Source of the DNA: Aureococcus anophagefferens
Lineage: Eukaryota > Sar > Pelagophyceae > Pelagomonadales > Pelagomonadaceae
NCBI RefSeq assembly: GCF_000186865.1
Contig: NW_008705570.1
Span: 708,248-772,247, forward strand
Direction of reading: 5' to 3'
Length of the DNA: 64,000 nucleotides
Under the pieces are notes generated by a model that was given only the letters and a program-made list of their open reading frames with translations, was not told the DNA's origin and did no database searches. This document shows positions 59,130 through 64,000 of this stretch, in pieces. Each line of letters starts with the position of its first letter. Position 1 is the first letter of the stretch. The translations under genes were made by a program, and so were the position numbers.

Positions 59130-59277
59130 CTCAACAAGTCTTGAGTAGCGCCCCCGACGTAGCCGAGTAAGTATCAGAGACCGAGACCGACACGGCGCAG
59201 GAGGCGCCTACTCAAGTAGGCGCCCCGAGGCAAAAATCTCAAATCGGCGAGGGCCGCCACAGCACATGCCATCCCTC

Positions 59278-61151
59278 TTACGTGCACGCGAGGCTCAGGA
59301 GCTTGAACTTGTCCCGGAGGCAGCACATGCCGCCCGTGGGCGTCGTCGCGAGGAAGGACGCGCAGCCCCGGGGTTCGCCGTCGGGGAGGCGCTTCCGCGG
59401 CAGGACGCGCACGGTCACGCGCGCGGCGCCGGGCGCCAGCCCCGTGAGCGCGCGCATGGCGAAGATCGACGCGCGCGAGCCGCCGAGGTCCTTGCCGTCG
59501 ACGACCCTGGAGACGGCGACGCCGGCCTGGGCCGCGGTGACGTTGGCCGCGCCCATGCGCGGGTCGTAGGACTCGAGGAAGCCGACGACGAGGTCGCCCC
59601 GCTCGCAGACGACGTCGAAGGCGATCTCGTGCGCGCCGTTGCAGCTCACCCAGCCCGGCTTGCCCGGAACGTCCTCGCCGTAGCGCCACCGCTCCGTCGC
59701 CGCCTCCCCTCGATCGACGTCGAAGTCGAGCGCCGTCGCCGCGCCCTCGGCGAGGTGGCAGAGCGCGAGCGCCTCGCCGGCTTCGTCGCACGCCGCCGCC
59801 GGCGCGTCGTCGTCGTCGCCGCCGGGTTCGTCGTCGTCGTCGAGCGCCGGCGCGATCAGAGCGTAAAACACGCAGGCCGCCATCCACTCGTGGTACGCGG
59901 CCGCGTAGTGGCCTGGGCAGCAAAAGGGTGATTAAACGTCGCTTCAACGTGAGTGTTCCACGCGCGCGCGTTCAGAGGAAAACAACCACGCTTCGAGACC
60001 GTTCCGAGAGATGATCGCTCGTCCAAAAATCAGCCGAAACGAGTGGAAAATGGCCGAGATATGAGCCTTTGAAGTTGGGAATTTCGCTCTCTTTTGCTGC
60101 CCTGGTAGTGGCCGAAGCCCGCCCAGCGCCGGAGCGCGTCGTCGAGGATCGACCGCGCGGCCGGCGCGAGGTGGAGCGCGAAGGCGTCGGCGAGCGCGTC
60201 CTCGTGGGCGTCCGGGTAGCGTCCGCCCGTGGCGTAGACGGCGTCGATCAACGGCGCGCCGACGGCCTTGGCGAAGGCGCGGTGCCGCGCCTTGTAGTCC
60301 GCGGCCGTCAAGTTGTCCCGGACCGCGTCGCGCTGGAGCGCCGCGTCGACGAGCGCGACGGTGGGCCCCGGGGACCGCGCGCGCCGGAAGAAGTCGACGA
60401 GGCCCTTCTGCGACCGCTCGCCGAAGCAGTTGGTGTCCCCGCAGCCCAACGCGAAGTCGTTCGCGAGGAAGGCGAGGAGCACGAGGTCCGCGTCGTCGAC
60501 GACGGGCGGCAGCTTCCGGCGCGTCCAGCGGCTCGCGTCGCCCCGCGCGGTCCGGATCGCCGACCGCTTGCGGCGCTCGCGGAAGAGGGCCTCGCCGTTC
60601 GCGAGGAACGTCTCCGACGACGAGCCGCCGTGGGCCATGTTGAAGACGAGCGCCGTGACGTTCGCCACGCGCGACAGGTAGCGGGCGAGGCGCGCGGGCC
60701 ACGCGCAGGTCGCGGCGCTGCCGCTCGTCCGCGGGTCGTAGAGCCACGCGAAGTCGTCGTCTTCGCCGTCCAGCGGCTCGCGGCAGCCCTCGCCCGCCGC
60801 CGGCGACCCGCCGAGGACGAAGACCTTGAGCACGCGGCTGCGGTTCTGCCGCGCCTCGCGGAGCGCGACGCGGAGCCACTTGTCGTTGCCCTTGAAGGGC
60901 CGCGCGCCGAAGCGGTGGCCGACCTTGGCGAACGCGCGCGGGAACGAGCCGTTCAGGGGCGCGAGGAGCGGGCCGTCGACGACGTCGTCCGGCGCGAGCC
61001 AGACGGGCCCGGCGACGGGCGCCGGCGTGCGCACGGGCCGCTGCTTGCCGATCCAGCGGCCGGGGATCTTCGCGCTGCCGTTGCGCGCGCCGCCGTCGTG
61101 GTGCTTGCGCGCGCCGGCGCAGCACGCGAGGACGAGCGCGAGCTTCAGCAT
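59278..61151 (-). CDS. Secreted SGNH/GDSL-type hydrolase-like protein (introner-split)
   Basis: 557 residues after splicing 61151-60113 to 59912-59278 (RRWAGFGHYAAAYHEWMAAC). Signal peptide MLKLALVLACCAGA. SGNH blocks: VFVLGGSPAAGEGC (Ser), FNMAHGGSSSETFL (Gly), LLAFLANDFALGCG (Asn), and a late DAFALHLAP stretch that could give the catalytic His. The spliced-on C-terminal part starts with an AAACVFYALIAP-like helix and an Asp-rich loop and ends in a Cys-containing beta-rich module (WRYGEDVPGKPGWVSCNGAHEIAFDVVCERGDLVVGFLESYDP). Likely an extracellular esterase/acetylhydrolase on glycans. A GGGCAGCCC palindrome lies 35 bp upstream of the start. Confidence 0.76.
59913..60104 (-). mobile_element. 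Introner element, family B, copy 3 (192 bp)
   Basis: Ends CTGGGCAGCAAAAG and CTTTTGCTGCCCTG. A perfect 8-bp duplication, GTAGTGGC, lies at 59905-59912 and 60105-60112 (GCCACTAC on the coding strand). Intron 60112-59913, GC-AG, phase 1. Its orientation is opposite to that of family B copy 1 relative to the host gene. Confidence 0.94.
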
Positions 61152-61185
61152 CGTTGTTGCGATGCAGCATTGCTGCGATCGGGCT

Positions 61186-61194
61186 GGGCAGCCC
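61186..61194. promoter_or_regulatory. GGGCWGCCC palindrome, candidate promoter element
   Basis: GGGCAGCCC, 35 bp upstream of ATG 61151 and 141 bp upstream of ATG 61335, in a 183-bp bidirectional gap. Role inferred from position. Confidence 0.36.
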
Positions 61195-61283
61195 GATGCC
61201 TCATCGTCGACTGGGTTCAACCAAGTTGCATGAAGGCAAACTTTGTCCCGCACGAGCAGATCCGAGTCCGCGCGGCAGCATGT

Positions 61284-61370
61284 GTGCGACATGTGTGCGA
61301 TCCGCGCGGTGCTACTAGCGCTCGCTCGTGCGACATGTGTGCGATCCGCGCGGTGCTACTAGCGCTCGCT
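61284..61370 (+). repeat. 44-bp tandem duplication covering the start codon of the next gene
   Basis: GTGCGACATGTGTGCGATCC and the following bases through GCTCGCT occur at 61284-61326 and 61328-61370. Both copies carry an ATG (61291 and 61335); because 44 is not a multiple of three, only the second is in frame with the gene. Confidence 0.93.
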
Positions 61371-62255
61371 GCGCAAGCCTCCGCGCTGCGCGTCACCGTC
61401 TTCGGCGGCTCCGGCTTCATCGGGCAGCGCGTCTGCCAGAAACTCACGGAAGCCGGCTGCGACGTCGTGTCGTGCTCGCGGTCCGGCCGACCGGCGGATG
61501 CCGGCGGTGCCTGGGCCGACGCCGTCGAGTGGGCGTCCGCGGACGCGTCCGTCGACGACTTGGCGCCCGCCGTCGCCGGCAGCGACGCCGTCGTGTCGGT
61601 CGTCGGCGGCTTCAAGGCCGGCAAGGCCTCGCCGACGGGCACGGGCGACATCCCGCTGCTGTTCGCGACGGTCTCTGACGAGGACCAGGAGATTTACTTC
61701 GCCGCCAACGGCCCGCCGAACGCGCGCATCGCCGCCGCGGCCAAGGCCGCGGGCGTGTCGCGCTTCGCGTTCTGCCACGTGGCGGCCGACGTCGAGAACG
61801 CCATCGCGGGCGGCATCCCCGGCTACTTTCGGGGCAAGGGCGAGGCGCTCGAGGCCATCGTCGGCGCCTACGGCGCGGACGCCTTCGTCGTCGCGCCGTC
61901 GAGCGTGACCGCGAGCCGGAGCGACCCGCTCGCGAAGGCGCTCGACTCGCCGCTCGCGAAGTTCGCGGTATCGGCGAACGCGTTCGTCGGCAACATCGGC
62001 TACCGCGGCGAGGATCTCGTCACCAAGGTCGCCCTGACGCCGCCCGTCGCCGTCGACGACGTCGCGGCCGTGCTCGCCGCCGCGGCGCGCGACGCCGCGG
62101 CCTTCGTGCCCGCGACGGAGCGCGCGACGCGGCGCCTGGACCCGGACAACACGGACGCGTACGGCGGGCCGACGTCCCGGGAGTACCTCGTGACCGCGCG
62201 CTTCGTCGACGGGACGACGGGCATCCGCGAGGCCGCGGCGAAGTTGTCGAGGTAA
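61335..62255 (+). CDS. NAD(P)-binding Rossmann-fold (atypical SDR / NmrA-like) protein
   Basis: 306 residues. A short signal-like leader (MCAIRAVLLALAAQASA) precedes LRVTVFGGSGFIGQRVCQKL, whose GGSGFIG is the glycine-rich dinucleotide-binding loop. SDAVVSVVGGF and RFAFCHVAADVENAI follow the expected Rossmann strand order, while the SDR Tyr-Lys pair is not evident, as in atypical SDRs such as complex I NDUFA9-like or plastid stress proteins. With a signal peptide in this lineage the product may be plastid-targeted. Start: the ATG in the second copy of the 44-bp duplication keeps the frame. Its stop is 47 bp from the convergent methyltransferase. Confidence 0.83.
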   Translation: MCAIRAVLLALAAQASALRVTVFGGSGFIGQRVCQKLTEAGCDVVSCSRSGRPADAGGAWADAVEWASADASVDDLAPAVAGSDAVVSVVGGFKAGKASPTGTGDIPLLFATVSDEDQEIYFAANGPPNARIAAAAKAAGVSRFAFCHVAADVENAIAGGIPGYFRGKGEALEAIVGAYGADAFVVAPSSVTASRSDPLAKALDSPLAKFAVSANAFVGNIGYRGEDLVTKVALTPPVAVDDVAAVLAAAARDAAAFVPATERATRRLDPDNTDAYGGPTSREYLVTARFVDGTTGIREAAAKLSR

Positions 62256-62302
62256 GGAATGGGCTTTACTACACACGGAGGGGGCGTCGACCCGCGTCGC
62301 TC

Positions 62303-63005
62303 TCAGGCGATCTTCGTGCAGGCGTAGACGTAGTGGGTCGTCGCGGGCTTCGCGTCGTCGAGGGCCGGCGCGGCGACGTCGTGCGTCGCGACCTTCCACG
62401 CGCCCGGCGGGATCAGCGCCGCGCGCGCCTTGCTGTGCGAGACGATGAGCAGGACGCCCTTCTTCTTGAGCACGCGCAGCGCCGCGGCGAGGAGCTGGGC
62501 GCTGCCCTCGCGGCTGTCCTCGCCGCAGAGGACGGCGTCGAGCGTGCCCTTGTCGACGACGCAGTCCACGGACCCGTCGGCGACGCTCTCGAGCGTCCGC
62601 GCGTCGTCGCGGCCGAAGGTGAGGCCGCCGAGGGCGCCGTACTTGGCCGACATCTGCTCGACGACGACGGCGCAGTTGTCGACGCAGCGCACGTTCGCGT
62701 AGCCGTCGTTGACCATGTCCTCGCCGAGCCGCGAGTTCCCGCAGCCGACCTATTCGCGTATTCGTTTCGCGCGCGCCGCGGGGGATTTGGGGGGTGGCTC
62801 CGCGCGTCGGGGGGACGCGGGGCCGCGCGTCGAGGATGGCGCCCTTCTTCTTGGCGTATTTCGCGAGGATGGATTTGATGCCCGCGTAGCGCTGGTACCA
62901 ATCGAACTGGTCCGTGTCTTTGGTGTAGCGGTCGCTCCAGTAGGTGGCTTTCCCGTAGGGCGTCGAGGCGGTGCCCACGAGGTTCTCGACGCCGGAGCGG
63001 TCCAT
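62303..63005 (-). CDS. METTL13/EEF1AKNMT-like SAM-dependent methyltransferase (two exons)
   Basis: 207 residues from exons 63005-62829 and 62749-62303. A 79-bp GC-AG intron (62828-62750) joins KGAILD to VGCGNSRLGEDMVNDGY, completing the SAM-binding motif I (DVGCGNSRL). The N-terminus YGKATYWSDRYTKDTDQFDWYQRYAGIKSIL is the conserved lead-in of this family (YW..RY......FDWY), and DCVVDKGTLDAVLCGED is motif II with the typical DKGTLDA. Family members methylate eEF1A or other proteins, usually in the cytosol. Substrate here not determinable. Confidence 0.87.
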
Positions 63006-63863
63006 CTTGTCGTCTCTTGCCGGGTGCTTTTCTCAGCGGGTTTGGCGCCCGCCCCAGTCGAGAATCGACGAGATCGTTCTACGCAAACCACCCCCGGCGC
63101 CGCAAAAATCAGTCTGATTTATGCGCGCGTCGACGCCCTTCCGCCCCCTCGCCGGACGCGTGCTTCTAGGACGTCTTGGAGACCCCCTCGGGGCCGCGCT
63201 CCGTCGAAAGAACGGAGGAAAACGCTGCGAATCCCGCGACGCGCGGACCCGCGAAGATCGCGAAAGGAGCCTCATGCGCCGGAGCGATCCCTTCCGCGGC
63301 GCCGCCGGGCCGCGGGTCGCCGACGCGCGCGGCCCAGCGTGGCCCGCGGCCGCCGCGCCAGCCGCTGGCCGCCGAAAAAGGTCGCGCGCGCGCGCGGTCG
63401 CGCGCCGAAGACGTCGTTTTCCCGCCCCCGCGGCGCGGCGGCGTCGCGCGCCTCTGGCGATCACGACGCCTCGGCGCGCGTCGCCGTCGACCGCCGCGGC
63501 GTGCTCGAAGCGCCGGACGACGCGTGCGACGAAATCCGTCCCGATCTCTCGCGCGAACCCGACGGGCCGCGCGCGCGAGGGCGTCGCCGCGCGGCCGCCG
63601 CGCGGCGCGCGGGCCCCGGCGGCCGTCTCGCGCCTCGCCCCGGCCGCGGCGCGACGCCCAGGGGCCGTGACGCCGCCGGTGGCCCGCGCGGCGCCCTTCG
63701 TCGGCTGCCGGCGCCGCCGCCCGACGCGTCCGCGAGGCGGCGCCGCCGACGCCATCGGATCCGGGCTGGCTCGTCGCGCCGCCGCGGTGGTTCGCGCGCC
63801 GCGTCGCGCGCCGTAGTTGCATAGCACAACACACCTTTAGAAAAGATCTGAATTTCGCTCCTC
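63006..63863. other. 858-bp intergenic region, no gene seen
   Basis: Extremely GC-rich. Long open frames on both strands read as Arg/Ala/Gly/Pro shadows without domains. A short A/T patch at 63100-63122 and the 3' border at 63830-63860 are the only compositional breaks. I see no RNA gene or repeat. Confidence 0.5.
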
Positions 63864-64000
63864 TCAGCCGTCGAGCTCGTTGAGCCCGTAGACGAGGGGA
63901 GGGGTCCGCGCGAGGAGCTTGTGGAGCGCGGTCTGGCGCTCCCGCATCATGCCGAGGTAGCGCACGAAGTAGGCGTCCGCGACGGTGCGGATCGACGGTC
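63864..64000 (-). CDS. 3' end of an unidentified gene (partial)
   Basis: The last 45 codons of a minus-strand gene enter from the right edge: SIRTVADAYFVRYLGMMRER followed by QTALHKLLARTPPLVYGLNELDG and a TGA (63866-63864). Typical biased codon use. Too short to identify. Confidence 0.6.
   Translation of the reverse strand, partial: PSIRTVADAYFVRYLGMMRERQTALHKLLARTPPLVYGLNELDG

Noticed and set aside
63006..63840. Open frames of 120-260 codons on both strands near the right end
   Set aside because: All are low-complexity Arg/Ala/Gly/Pro translations without start context, domains or ordinary amino-acid balance; treated as intergenic.
1..64000. CRISPR arrays, tRNA/rRNA genes, autonomous transposase or integrase genes
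   Set aside because: No regularly spaced repeats, no cloverleaf-like or rRNA sequence and no transposase domain were seen; the introner elements here are too short to encode a transposase.

Overview
The window is nuclear DNA of a photosynthetic eukaryote with a red-lineage secondary plastid, most likely a pelagophyte stramenopile close to Aureococcus anophagefferens (inference). The grounds are: very high GC (about 70% by eye); a fucoxanthin-chlorophyll type light-harvesting protein with an ASAFVAP plastid-targeting motif; plastid-type GyrA and Alb3/YidC; a 26S proteasome ATPase; a callose (1,3-beta-glucan) synthase; many MYND, RING, Sel1 and ankyrin proteins; and short transposon-made introns (introner elements) of the kind published for Aureococcus. 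I see no tRNA, rRNA, CRISPR array, bacterial operon or viral gene.

Genes are packed tightly and alternate between strands. Head-to-head pairs are often 80-180 bp apart and tail-to-tail pairs often 7-100 bp apart. Layout: 0-5 kb, the end of a sulfatase/arylsulfotransferase-like fusion and a MYND-RING-Sel1 gene; 4.4-12.7 kb, GyrA, a 2OG oxygenase, an ABCG transporter, a small tail-anchored protein, an acylated-looking unknown and a thioredoxin-like protein; 13-21 kb, RidA, a PhyH-like dioxygenase, a sorbosone-dehydrogenase-like protein, a second MYND-RING-Sel1 gene, a sulfotransferase-like gene and two unknowns; 21-26.6 kb, a membrane-anchored six-domain copper-only SOD-repeat protein, an EME1-like protein and the light-harvesting protein; 26.7-36 kb, a PQQ propeller, a RelA/SpoT-like plus LRR protein, an F-box fragment, a Tat-targeted methyltransferase and an ankyrin-RING protein; 36-48 kb, cysteine synthase, YidC/Alb3, an alpha/beta hydrolase, a RanBP2-zinc-finger protein and a copper type II monooxygenase; 48-64 kb, callose synthase, Rpt3, an unknown in lower-GC DNA, an SGNH hydrolase, a Rossmann-fold protein, a methyltransferase and the 3' end of one more gene.

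The strongest signal is nine recognisable introner elements sitting exactly inside coding regions. Family A (4 copies, TIR CTGTGTGGAAATCAA) and family B (3 copies, each exactly 192 bp, TIR near CTGGGCAGC) are flanked by perfect 8-bp target-site duplications. A third, shorter family C (2 clear copies, about 80 bp) ends in GGTAG. In all nine the duplicated target starts with GT or GC on the coding strand and serves as the 5' splice site, while the element supplies the 3' AG, so splicing removes the element plus one target copy and restores the protein. Five of the nine introns are GC-AG. Families A and B share a homologous interior although their ends differ, and both work in either orientation.

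Other notable points: four genes each lack exactly one base (probably assembly deletions, two of them at the same place in paralogous Sel1 genes); a GGGCWGCCC palindrome lies close upstream of several start codons; short tandem duplications occur at gene starts and ends; there is a strong G-quadruplex-like tract and a GC-rich minisatellite; and Rpt3 has an unusual C-terminus.
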